Source: Planctomycetota bacterium (GTDB taxonomy: Bacteria > Planctomycetota > Planctomycetia > Pirellulales > Pirellulaceae). From it: DNA of 42,950 nucleotides. A program made the position numbers and the translations under genes. The first letter of the stretch is position 1, and each line of letters opens with the position of its first letter. The DNA lies in assembly GCA_023430365.1 (NCBI GenBank), contig JAEZAS010000531.1, positions 1-42,950 of the forward strand, written 5' to 3'. This document shows, piece after piece, positions 7,488 through 15,208 of this stretch. A model generated the notes under the pieces. It was not told where the DNA came from, made no database searches, and was given only the letters and a program-made list of their open reading frames with translations.

Positions 7488-9845
7488 ATGTCGTACGCAT
7501 CACCTCGCCGATCCCGCCCACACCGCTCCAACGGTCTGGCGGCTCAACCGGGCTACTTCGCTCGACTCTTCGAAACGCTGCGCCGTAGCGACGTTCTCGT
7601 GCGTCTGAGCCTGTGCCTGGTCGCCGCGATTGCCATGTGGGTGCTGACCCAAGCCTGGGCTCCGCCATTTCCCTACCGGACCGGCCATGTACCGGCCCGC
7701 GATGTGATCGCGCGGGTCGACTTCGAAGTGCTCGACAAGCAGGAAACCTACCGCCTCAAGCAACAGGCACGCGATTCGGCCGAGAACGTCTACACGCTCG
7801 ATCTCGGTCCGCTCGTTCAGCTCAAGCAAGAGTTGACCAACGAACTGCTGCGGATCGGACAAGCTGAGACAGCAAGCGACGTGCATCCCACCGACTGGTC
7901 GAAGTTTGATCCGGTGGTCGTCGCCGAGGCCGATCCGGAACTGCCCACACGTCGGCTGCGAGCCCTGCAAAAGTTCTTCGACAACGGCATGGATCTGGCG
8001 AAGCTGGAGAACGCCATCACCCAGGCCTTGAAACCGCTGGAGCGCAGCGGCATTCTCGATCCGACCGAACCTCCCAAGAAGGGAAGCCAGACAACGATCC
8101 TCGTGAAACCCGCTGGCGCCGGTCCTGCCACCCGAAGCCATCGCGCCGCGGTCGACGAGCTTCGCCTGGCCAAGATTCGCCCCGGCATTCACATGCGATT
8201 GCAAGACGCCTTGCGCGCTCAGATGGGCGAAGGGGACGATGGCCAGATTGTCGGCGACATGATGATCAACTGGCTCGACAAGAATTTGCCGAGCGCCAAG
8301 CTGCTCACGCGCGATGAAATCGCGTCGGAAGCCGAGGCCGAAAAGGCGGCCGCCGCCGTGCCGAATTTCATGCGGCACTACAAGTCGGGCGAGGATCAGC
8401 TTGCCGCCGCGGGTCGGCCGATCGACGTAACTTCGTTCACGTTGCTCCAGGACGAACATAAAGCCTGGTTGCATCAACTCGGCTGGCTCCCCCGCCTGCG
8501 CTATAGTCTGGCGACGTTCGGCCTCTACTTAGCGATCTACGTTCTCTGCGGATTTTATGTCTTTCACCGCAATCGGCGGGTGCTCACCGACCTGCGGCGA
8601 TTTGCCACGCTGCTCACCGCCGTGGTCGTCACGGTCGCTGCTTGCTGGATGGCCTCGGGCGATCGCTTTCGGGCTGAGGTGATTCCGCTGCTGATCTTCG
8701 GCATGACGGCGGCCATCGCTTACGAAAAAGAACTCGCGCTGCTGCTCAGCGCTTCGGTAGCCCTGATCATCGCCTTCGCCCTCCATCACGGATTGGCGGA
8801 GTTTGTGATCCTGGTGAGCGCGGTGGCGGCGGCCATTCTGCTGCTGCGACGAATTCGTAGTCGCACCAAGCTGATCTACGTCGGCGCTGTCTCGGGCGCG
8901 GTGGTAATGCTCACGGCTATCGGCGTCGGAACGCTTGAGGGACAGACGTTCGGAGCCAATTTCGCGGCCTCGATCACCGATGATTGGATCGAAGCCTGGT
9001 TCAGCCAATCGTTCTATACGGCGCTCATCATTGGGGCCGGATGGTTCGCGTTTTGCGCAGTCGTGGCGGGCATCCTGATGACCGGTCTCCTGCCGTTCGT
9101 GGAACGCGTGTTCGACGTACAGACCGACATCAGCTTGCTGGAACTGGGGGATGTGCAGCATCCGCTCCTCCAGCAACTCGTCCGCCGGGCGCCGGGCACC
9201 TACAACCACTCGATCAACGTTGCATCGATCGCCGAAACCGCCGCCGAATCGATCGGCGCCAACGGCCTGCTCGTTCGCGTGGGCGCCTATTTCCACGACA
9301 TCGGCAAGATGTTGAAGCCGTCCTACTTCGTCGAGAACCAAGGCCCCGACGGAAACCGCCACGAGGCGCTCCAGCCGGCGATGAGCACGCTGGTGATCAT
9401 TGCGCACGTGAAGGACGGCGCCGATCTGGCCCGACAGCACCACTTGCCGCAGTCGATCATCGACTTCATCGAACAGCACCACGGCACGACGCTGGTCGAG
9501 TATTTCTACCGCCGCGAGGCGAAGCGGCTGGAAGCGTTTCCGGACGCGGGGGATCTCGACGAAAGCACGTTCCGCTATCCCGGCCCACAGCCGCAAACCA
9601 AAGAAGCGGCCGTCCTGATGCTCGCCGACGTTGTCGAGAGCGCCAGCCGGGCTCTCGTCGATCCGACTCCGGCGCGTATCGAAAGCCTTGTGCACGATCT
9701 GGCCATGAAACGGCTCCTGGATGGCCAGTTCGACGAGTGCGGCCTGACGCTCTCCGAATTGCGCACGATCGAGGACAGCCTCGTGAAGTCGCTCACCGCC
9801 GTTTACCACGGCCGGGTGAAGTATCCCGAGCATCAGGCGGTGTAA
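7488..9845 (+). CDS. 7TM-HD family phosphohydrolase, PgpH/YqfF type
   Basis: A 785-aa membrane protein. One N-terminal helix (about 36-57) is followed by a large extracytoplasmic 7TMR-HDED-type domain to about 330, then several transmembrane helices (about 335-545), then a cytoplasmic HD domain. The metal-binding residues show as H574 (TYNHSIN) and the HD pair at 603-604 in YFHDIGKM, followed by EQHHGTTLVEYFY. PgpH of this family hydrolyses cyclic di-AMP; whether this organism uses that nucleotide is not shown here. The gene lies between phoH and ybeY exactly as in many other bacteria. ATG at 7488 is the first reasonable start. Length is typical for the family. Confidence 0.93.
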   Translation: MSYASPRRSRPHRSNGLAAQPGYFARLFETLRRSDVLVRLSLCLVAAIAMWVLTQAWAPPFPYRTGHVPARDVIARVDFEVLDKQETYRLKQQARDSAENVYTLDLGPLVQLKQELTNELLRIGQAETASDVHPTDWSKFDPVVVAEADPELPTRRLRALQKFFDNGMDLAKLENAITQALKPLERSGILDPTEPPKKGSQTTILVKPAGAGPATRSHRAAVDELRLAKIRPGIHMRLQDALRAQMGEGDDGQIVGDMMINWLDKNLPSAKLLTRDEIASEAEAEKAAAAVPNFMRHYKSGEDQLAAAGRPIDVTSFTLLQDEHKAWLHQLGWLPRLRYSLATFGLYLAIYVLCGFYVFHRNRRVLTDLRRFATLLTAVVVTVAACWMASGDRFRAEVIPLLIFGMTAAIAYEKELALLLSASVALIIAFALHHGLAEFVILVSAVAAAILLLRRIRSRTKLIYVGAVSGAVVMLTAIGVGTLEGQTFGANFAASITDDWIEAWFSQSFYTALIIGAGWFAFCAVVAGILMTGLLPFVERVFDVQTDISLLELGDVQHPLLQQLVRRAPGTYNHSINVASIAETAAESIGANGLLVRVGAYFHDIGKMLKPSYFVENQGPDGNRHEALQPAMSTLVIIAHVKDGADLARQHHLPQSIIDFIEQHHGTTLVEYFYRREAKRLEAFPDAGDLDESTFRYPGPQPQTKEAAVLMLADVVESASRALVDPTPARIESLVHDLAMKRLLDGQFDECGLTLSELRTIEDSLVKSLTAVYHGRVKYPEHQAV

Positions 9846-9860
9846 GAGCGAGTTGCGGCC

Positions 9861-10304
9861 TTGATCGAAGTTCTGATTGCGCAAGAGCAGGATACCCATG
9901 CGGTGGACGAGCCGCGTCTTGTCGCCGCTTGCCGTGCCGTGCTCCAGTCGGCTGGCTTCTCGGCGGGCGAGATCAGCATCGCCGTCGTCAACGACGAGCA
10001 GATGCACGAGCTGAACCGGAAGTATCTCGATCACGACTATCCAACCGATGTGCTGAGCTTCGTTCTGGACGAGGCCGACGGCCGGCTGGAGGGAGAGATT
10101 ATCGTCTCGGCAGACTATGCGGCCCGCGAGGCCAATCGGTTCGGCTGGACGACCATGGACGAGCTGCTCCTCTACGTCATTCATGGCTCGCTGCATCTGG
10201 TCGGCTACGACGATCAGTCCCCCGACGCCAAGGCGCTCATGCGGGAGCAGGAAATACGTTTCCTGCGGCAATTCGGCCTTGAGCCGCGGTTCGACGAGGC
10301 CTAA
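9861..10304 (+). CDS. ybeY: Endoribonuclease YbeY (rRNA maturation), TTG start
   Basis: A 147-aa YbeY-like metalloprotein. Conserved parts are LNRKYLDHDYPTDVLSF (about 51-67) and the zinc motif HGSLHLVGYDD. H108 and H112 are present but the usual third ligand His, in HGxLHLxGYDH, is Asp (D118). Variant residues at this place occur in other phyla, so activity is not excluded. YbeY matures 16S rRNA ends and takes part in ribosome quality control. The TTG at 9861 is taken as start because the protein then begins MIEVLIAQEQ, matching the family N-terminus, and no ATG is available. It lies 15 nt after the HD gene and is the last gene of the phoH group. Confidence 0.92.
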   Translation: MIEVLIAQEQDTHAVDEPRLVAACRAVLQSAGFSAGEISIAVVNDEQMHELNRKYLDHDYPTDVLSFVLDEADGRLEGEIIVSADYAAREANRFGWTTMDELLLYVIHGSLHLVGYDDQSPDAKALMREQEIRFLRQFGLEPRFDEA

Positions 10305-10478
10305 CGCCGGCGAATTCTCAAGCCTCTGCTAGCACCCGCTAGGTTAAATGGGCAGAGTTGGGCGGAGGCGGGCGTTAAGGGCAGTTTAGATAATCGGCTG
10401 CTCGCCTAGTTGCCGAAATAGATCCCTAACGGGACCGACCCGCGGCGGAATTCGATTCTCGCCGCTTGCTCTCCAAGG

Positions 10479-11438
10479 ATGGCTAGCGTGCTTCGGCTCT
10501 CAATCCTGATTCCCTGGTTAGGTCAGCCTCAGCAGTTTGAGGGGACGCTCGTGTCGGTCCTGGAAAACAGGCCCGCCGACTGCGAGGTCGTATTGGCCCA
10601 TGTCGCGCCGTACGACGACCCTTACGCACTGGGTGATGAGGTCCGGCTGATTCATGCCCCGGACCAAACGACCCTCGCCGGCTTGATCAACGCGGCTCTG
10701 CCGCAACTGAACGGCGAAATCATCCACCTGCTGGGCTGCGGTGTGGAAGTGTCGGAGCATTGGACGGAACCGGCGCTGGCTCATTTTCACGATCCGGAAG
10801 TGGCCGCCGTGGCGCCGCTCGTGCGGGACGCGGACGGTTTTCAAGCGGGCGTTTTGCTGACGGCTGACGGCCGGCGGCGCGTCGCTGTTGCGACATCGCT
10901 CGACGAAGTCGCCGCGCTCGAAGCGGAGCTTTCCGGTCCGAGCCTGGATGCCGCCTTCTATCACCGCGATGTGTTGACGGCGCTGGGCGGATTCGATGAG
11001 CAGCTTGGCGATTCGTACGTTGACCTGGACCTAGGGCTGGCCATCGCAGATCTCGGCCTGCGCACGGTTGTCGAGACGAGCCTGCCGCTGACGATGCAGA
11101 CGCGCGTCGCCATCGGTGAGGCCGGCGGACTAAGAGGCGGCGCTGCGGCGGAGCGGTTCTATCGCCGCCACGCTCAGCGGTGTTCGGCTGGGCAGGTCTC
11201 TCATCTGTTGCACGCCCTGGCCAGCGATGCGGCTTGCCTGCCGCGGCTGGAGGCTCTCTCGCGCCCTGTCGGTCGGCTGCTCGCGTGGCTGGAAGGCAGC
11301 TCGAGCGAGCGGCATGTCGAACGAGTGACGGCGGCCGCCGAAGCGCTGGAGCAGATGGCAACCGATACGCTGTCGCTGGAGTCGGCTCGTCACGAGCGCG
11401 GCATCGGCGCCAGTGGCTCGCAGCGGCGGGCGGCCTAA
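10479..11438 (+). CDS. GT2-like glycosyltransferase fold protein, probably degenerate
   Basis: A 319-aa protein whose first 210 residues follow a family 2 glycosyltransferase: opening strand RLSILIPWLG, nucleotide-binding-like strands, and the region LNGEIIHLLGCGVEVSEHW. Active GT2 enzymes have an Asp-rich DxD motif where this protein reads LGCGVEV (about 83-90), so the metal-binding Asp residues are missing. The segment SLDAAFYHRDVLTALGGFDEQLG matches the later GT2 acceptor region. The C-terminal 100 residues are helical and Ala/Arg-rich. It may be a non-catalytic relative or use an unusual mechanism. The 174-nt gap before it has no clear promoter but holds a small CTAGC-ACCC-GCTAG hairpin. 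ATG at 10479 is preceded by AAGG. Confidence 0.6.
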   Translation: MASVLRLSILIPWLGQPQQFEGTLVSVLENRPADCEVVLAHVAPYDDPYALGDEVRLIHAPDQTTLAGLINAALPQLNGEIIHLLGCGVEVSEHWTEPALAHFHDPEVAAVAPLVRDADGFQAGVLLTADGRRRVAVATSLDEVAALEAELSGPSLDAAFYHRDVLTALGGFDEQLGDSYVDLDLGLAIADLGLRTVVETSLPLTMQTRVAIGEAGGLRGGAAAERFYRRHAQRCSAGQVSHLLHALASDAACLPRLEALSRPVGRLLAWLEGSSSERHVERVTAAAEALEQMATDTLSLESARHERGIGASGSQRRAA

Positions 11439-11445
11439 AACTCTA

Positions 11446-11473
11446 TCGCCAGGCAAACGCGTATGCCTGGCGA
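11446..11473 (+). other. Strong stem-loop after the GT2-like gene
   Basis: TCGCCAGGCA at 11446-11455 pairs perfectly with TGCCTGGCGA at 11464-11473 (10 bp, 8-nt loop AACGCGTA), starting 8 nt after the stop. No T-tract follows on the plus strand. It could be a weak terminator or an mRNA 3'-end stabiliser. Confidence 0.45.
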
Positions 11474-11505
11474 ATCGATCGTCGGGGCGGCATGGTGAGG
11501 GTGGT

Positions 11506-11534
11506 TTGCGCTGACCTCGCTCAAGCGCTACACT
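11506..11534 (+). promoter_or_regulatory. Candidate promoter for a leaderless metallophosphoesterase mRNA
   Basis: TTGCGC (11506-11511), a 17-nt spacer and TACACT (11529-11534). The expected start, about 7 nt past the -10, falls on the A of the ATG at 11541, which would give a leaderless transcript. Match to consensus is moderate, three of six and four of six. Confidence 0.35.
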
Positions 11535-11540
11535 AGGCCC

Positions 11541-12407
11541 ATGCTCACCTTGATGCACATCTCGGATCTGCACTTCGGGCCGTATTATCTGCCCGACATC
11601 GGCGAAGCCGTGTTGCGAGCCGCCGAAGCTCTCCAGCCGGACGTGATTGTCGCCAGTGGCGACTTTACCCAACGGGCGAAGCCTGCCGAGTATCAGGCGG
11701 CGCGAGAGTATCTGGACCGCCTGCCGAAGGTCCCCCTCGTGGTTTGCCCCGGCAATCATGACGTGCCGCTCTATCGGGTTTGGGAGCGGGTGTTTGCTCC
11801 GCACGAGCTCTATCACCAGTACATCTCGCCTCGCCTGAACGATGTGCTGCGGCTGGAACACGCAACGATCGTATCCCTGGATTCGACGTCGCCATTGCGG
11901 GCCATCACCAACGGCCGCATCCGCCAGTCGGCCATCGACTTCGCTCGCGAGGAGTTCCGCAAGTCACCCGCCGACCAATTCAAAATGGTCGTAGCTCACC
12001 ACCATTTTTCCCCGGCGCCCGACTACGAGAAAAGCAGCGTCATGCCCAAGGCCCGGCGGGCGCTCGACGCATTCGAGGAACTCGGAGTGGAGATGATTCT
12101 CGGCGGACACCTGCACCGCGCTTACATCGGCAACTCGCTCGATCTCTATGCCGGCAAGAATCGCAAGCACGGCATCGTCATCGTCCAGAGCGGCACATCC
12201 ACGTCGCGACGCGGCCGGGCGCGCGAGACGGAGAAGAACTCCTTCAATTGGATTCGAATCACGGAAGATTCGATCCGCATTACGCACTATATGTACTTCA
12301 CCGACGCCGAGGGTTTTGCCCCCGTCAGCCGGCACATCTTTCCGCGAGCCAGCCGGCAGTACTTCGCCGAACCACCGGGCGGACCGCCCAGCCCGGAGTT
12401 GTGGTAG
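11541..12407 (+). CDS. Calcineurin-like metallophosphoesterase
   Basis: A 288-aa binuclear-metal phosphoesterase. The five family motifs appear in order: ISDLHFG (D9, H11), SGDFTQ, CPGNHDVP, AHHHF and GGHLHRA. The pattern resembles CpdA/Icc-type cyclic-nucleotide phosphodiesterases and other small cytoplasmic enzymes of the family, so the substrate cannot be named. There is no signal peptide. ATG at 11541 is supported because the first metal motif starts six residues in. A ribosome-binding site is absent, in line with a possible leaderless transcript. It converges with the DUF2090 gene, the two stops being 24 nt apart. Confidence 0.88.
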   Translation: MLTLMHISDLHFGPYYLPDIGEAVLRAAEALQPDVIVASGDFTQRAKPAEYQAAREYLDRLPKVPLVVCPGNHDVPLYRVWERVFAPHELYHQYISPRLNDVLRLEHATIVSLDSTSPLRAITNGRIRQSAIDFAREEFRKSPADQFKMVVAHHHFSPAPDYEKSSVMPKARRALDAFEELGVEMILGGHLHRAYIGNSLDLYAGKNRKHGIVIVQSGTSTSRRGRARETEKNSFNWIRITEDSIRITHYMYFTDAEGFAPVSRHIFPRASRQYFAEPPGGPPSPELW

Positions 12408-12431
12408 CGGCTCATGCTTCGCGGCTTCTGA

Positions 12432-13370
12432 TCAGTTTCCCGCGGCCCGGCGAGCAGACTCGAAGGCGTTGACCCATTCGCGGAACTTGTCCGCAATTTG
12501 CGTGGCTGCCTGCTCCCGATCGATCTCTCCCGCGCGAAGGTCGGTCACGGCGGCCAGGAAACTGGATCGGCCGACCGCGAAGCCGATGAATCCAGGAACC
12601 CGAGCGGCCACCGCCAACCACTCCAGCACCTTGGCCTCGTTCTCTCCTCGACCAAGGACGATGCAGCCGACTCGCTGGCGATCATTACCGGCAGGATCGG
12701 TCCGCCGGGCTGCTTCGACAATCCGTCGGCAATCTTCCTCTCGGTCGAGCCCTTCGATTTTCCAGACATCGGGCTCGACCCCGCCGTCTTGAAGCTGCTC
12801 GATCGCCTTCACCATCAGTCCAGGCCGCAGTTGGACGTCATAGTCGGACTGCTTTCCGCCCACCGAAGCCAATTGGTCCGGTTCCGGCGGCACAAGCAGT
12901 TCGAACATCAACCGACGTCCGCTGGAGCGGCAGTAGTCGGACAGTCGCCGCAACCGCTCCAGCTGGCGGGCGTTCAGATTAGAGTCCCCCGCAGGATTGT
13001 AGCGGACAAGCACTTTGACGAACGTCGGCGAGAAGCGTTCGATGTGCTGCCAGAAAGCGTCGCCATACTCGAAGTCGAATTCGTGCTGGCCGCTTTTCTC
13101 GACCGGCAACGCCACCAGCACGCCCTCCGCAATCGCGTCGCGGAGCACGTCGGCGCCGAACTCCTCGTCGACCAGAATGCCAGCTGAGGCGAGCGGCACT
13201 CCAGCGGCAATCGCCCGCTGAAAGCCCTCATAGATCACTCGCTTGCTCGCGGCAATCTCGGCGATTTGATCCGGTATCAGCGGCTCGTGAAAGCCGAACA
13301 CCTCCGAGCCGTAAGAATGGCGATGATCGAAAGGCAGAATGTAGAGCGGTTGGTCATAGCCGAAGGTCAT
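12432..13370 (-). CDS. Stand-alone DUF2090 protein, aldolase-like
   Basis: A 312-aa protein beginning MTFGYDQPLYILPFDHRHSY. It matches the DUF2090 module that forms the C-terminal half of some IolC proteins and is described as a 2-deoxy-5-keto-gluconate-6-phosphate aldolase-like TIM barrel. Supporting segments are LPFDHRHSY, LVDEEFGADVL, VLVRYNP, MFELLVPP, WKIEGLD and IGFAVGRSSF, the usual strand ends of a class I aldolase barrel. Here no kinase half is fused and no other inositol-catabolism gene is nearby, so the pathway is unclear. ATG at 13370 has AGGATG about 4 nt upstream; a longer in-frame extension runs into the neighbouring gene and is rejected. It lies 41 nt downstream of the phosphatase gene, probably in one operon. 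Confidence 0.75.
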   Translation of the reverse strand: MTFGYDQPLYILPFDHRHSYGSEVFGFHEPLIPDQIAEIAASKRVIYEGFQRAIAAGVPLASAGILVDEEFGADVLRDAIAEGVLVALPVEKSGQHEFDFEYGDAFWQHIERFSPTFVKVLVRYNPAGDSNLNARQLERLRRLSDYCRSSGRRLMFELLVPPEPDQLASVGGKQSDYDVQLRPGLMVKAIEQLQDGGVEPDVWKIEGLDREEDCRRIVEAARRTDPAGNDRQRVGCIVLGRGENEAKVLEWLAVAARVPGFIGFAVGRSSFLAAVTDLRAGEIDREQAATQIADKFREWVNAFESARRAAGN

Positions 13371-13411
13371 ATCGCATCCTGCCTGAAAGCTAAAGGAACG
13401 CGAGCCGTGGA

Positions 13412-14005
13412 TTAATCGCCCACATGCCGGGCGTCGTTCCAGAGTCGAATCACCGGATCGAGTGGATCGTCGTGCTCGTAACCCAAAGCGGAGAGCGTGG
13501 CCGTGGTCAGCAAGAACAATCGGCCTTCCGAAGCCTCCAACCCCAGCCAACGGGCGCCGAGCACGCGCAAGAAATGGCCACTGGAGAACAGAATCGTATT
13601 GCCATCGAGGCTTCGCAAGCGGGCAACCACTCGGTTCGCGCGAGCCTGGATCTGTGCGACGCTTTCACCGCCAGGGCAACCGTCGCGGAACAGCTGCCAG
13701 TCGGGCCGCTCGTGATGGATCTGCTGGCTGGTGAGTCCTTCGTAGTCGCCGTAGTCCCATTCAACCAGGTCGGGGTCGACCTCCGCCTTCGCCCTGAACC
13801 CCGCCAGTTCGCAAGTCGTTCGTGCGCGGAGCAGGGGGCTGGTGAAGATCCGGGCGATAGGGAGATCGGCCATCCGCTCCCCGAGACGGCGGGCGTTCCG
13901 CTGGCCGCGAGGGGTGAGCGGCAGGTCGGTTTTGCCGGTGTGCTGGCCCGACAGGCTCCACTCGGTCTCGCCATGGCGAGCTAGATAGACAATCGGCAGC
14001 GTCAC
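13412..14005 (-). CDS. Histidine phosphatase family protein (phosphoglycerate-mutase-like)
   Basis: A 197-aa protein with the catalytic signature LARHGETEW (phosphohistidine H11), TGKTDLPLTPRG, FTSPLLRARTT and the late SSGHFLRVLGARWL containing the second His. The segment WDYGDYEGLT is typical of the broad-specificity cytoplasmic phosphatases of this superfamily, so the substrate could be a small phosphorylated sugar rather than phosphoglycerate. The start is GTG at 14005, supported by GGAGG about 6 nt upstream. It is the first gene of a short minus-strand unit with the DUF2090 protein downstream, which hints at sugar-phosphate metabolism (inference). An intrinsic terminator for the preceding gene separates it from upstream transcription. 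Confidence 0.88.
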   Translation of the reverse strand: MTLPIVYLARHGETEWSLSGQHTGKTDLPLTPRGQRNARRLGERMADLPIARIFTSPLLRARTTCELAGFRAKAEVDPDLVEWDYGDYEGLTSQQIHHERPDWQLFRDGCPGGESVAQIQARANRVVARLRSLDGNTILFSSGHFLRVLGARWLGLEASEGRLFLLTTATLSALGYEHDDPLDPVIRLWNDARHVGD

Positions 14006-14029
14006 AAGCGCCTCCCTTCGCCGGCCACG

Positions 14030-14062
14030 AAAAAAGGCGCCGGCTTTGAAGAAACCGGCGCC
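14030..14062 (-). terminator. Intrinsic terminator of the alpha-CTD/sigma-4-like gene
   Basis: GGCGCCGG at 14036-14043 pairs with CCGGCGCC at 14055-14062; a TTT/AAA extension closes the loop with one bulged base. On the minus strand the stem is followed by six T (the A-run at 14030-14035). It lies 37 nt past the stop of the minus-strand gene ending at 14099. Confidence 0.85.
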
Positions 14063-14098
14063 TTTCCATAATAAGCGTTTGCCGTGGACTCGAACCAG

Positions 14099-15208
14099 CT
14101 AGGGTTCGGTGCGGGCAAGGGGTTGCCGGGCCCCGGCCCGGCCTGGCTGAGCGACGAGATGCTCGGCGACCGAGTCGAATTTCAGCGGATAGAGCAACTC
14201 TCGGAGCAACGCTACGAGGTTGGCGCACTCCGCCGAGGCGTAGTTCTGATCGAGCCACTGTGCGAGGTCGTCGATTTGACGCTTTCCATCGGGCCAGCGG
14301 ACCTGCATCACATGGTGGCAGTCCTCAAGCAGTTGATAGATACGCGCCCGGGTGACGCCGAGCTTTCTCGCCTGGTTGCGGACGCTCTGATTGCGGCCGT
14401 CGATACCCAGGCGGGAGCGGGCAATCGCCGCCACGGTCGGACCGGCATCGGTCTCGAGCTGCGCCAGAAGCGGCTGAACCAGATGTTCGTCGAGTTCGTT
14501 GATGGCTGGCGGAAACTTGCGCGTCTTGAGCTCGTGAATCCAGTCCTCGATCTGCCCCACGAAGCGCGGCGTCAGCCGGATCGTCAGCCCGAGGGCCGGA
14601 TCGACGTTCGTGAGCATCTGGTGCACGCGGTGGAACACTTCGAGCACAACTCGCACGCGTTTTTCGCCGTGTGTCTTCAGCTCGCGCATCTCGGCAAGCG
14701 TCATGTCGAGATAGAAGCTGAGCGGCGCATTCCAGATGACGGTGGGTAGCGATTGGAGCGACGGGGCCAACCGGCCGAGCACCTCGTGGCCGATTCCATG
14801 AGCCCGAACCGTTTCGCGCCACTTAGCCCAGACCAGCTCGGAGACAACCGCTGGGTCGAACTTTCCGTCGCGAGCCGTGCCATTGGCTGCGGCGATTGGA
14901 GATTCGAGAATGGCTGGCGTTTCGGGGGCCGGATCGTCCTTGGCCGCCCGGTGCAGCAGCTTGACGAGCGAAGCCATCTTCTTTCGGCCGATCCCTGCCG
15001 TGCTAGCAAGTTCGCCATAGGTCTGTCCGAGCAGATCGTCGAGCTGACGAGACAGAAAGGCGAGCGGCAAGCGTCGATCGCTGGGCAGTACCCAGTAAGC
15101 GAGCGACTTTCGCAGCCGCTCGTGCCGAGGTTCGGCCAAGAGCGTCTTGCGAATTGCTTCGAAGCTGTGCATCAGCTTCACGTCATCAGCGGACGGAGAC
15201 TTTGCCAT
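14099..15208 (-). CDS. DNA-binding protein with two alpha-CTD-like segments and a sigma-4-like HTH
   Basis: A 369-aa protein without a close named family I can recall. Residues about 61-88 (QTYGELASTAGIGRKKMASL) and 168-196 (DMTLAEMRELKTHGEKRVR) both read like the helix-hairpin-helix of the RNA polymerase alpha C-terminal domain, which has the form L-x-E-L...GIG/GFGxKS. Residues about 263-297 (SVRNQARKLGVTRARIYQLL) look like a sigma-70 region 4 helix-turn-helix. Regions between are helical. No catalytic motif is visible. A transcription regulator that mimics polymerase modules is a reasonable inference, but a structural DNA-binding role is also possible. ATG at 15208; AGGAG lies upstream at a rather long distance. 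A 755-nt gap separates it from smc, and an intrinsic terminator follows. Confidence 0.65.
   Translation of the reverse strand: MAKSPSADDVKLMHSFEAIRKTLLAEPRHERLRKSLAYWVLPSDRRLPLAFLSRQLDDLLGQTYGELASTAGIGRKKMASLVKLLHRAAKDDPAPETPAILESPIAAANGTARDGKFDPAVVSELVWAKWRETVRAHGIGHEVLGRLAPSLQSLPTVIWNAPLSFYLDMTLAEMRELKTHGEKRVRVVLEVFHRVHQMLTNVDPALGLTIRLTPRFVGQIEDWIHELKTRKFPPAINELDEHLVQPLLAQLETDAGPTVAAIARSRLGIDGRNQSVRNQARKLGVTRARIYQLLEDCHHVMQVRWPDGKRQIDDLAQWLDQNYASAECANLVALLRELLYPLKFDSVAEHLVAQPGRAGARQPLARTEP

Noticed and set aside
8529..10271. 580-codon minus-strand open frame across the HD and ybeY genes
   Set aside because: Spans two well-supported genes on the other strand and has low-complexity composition.
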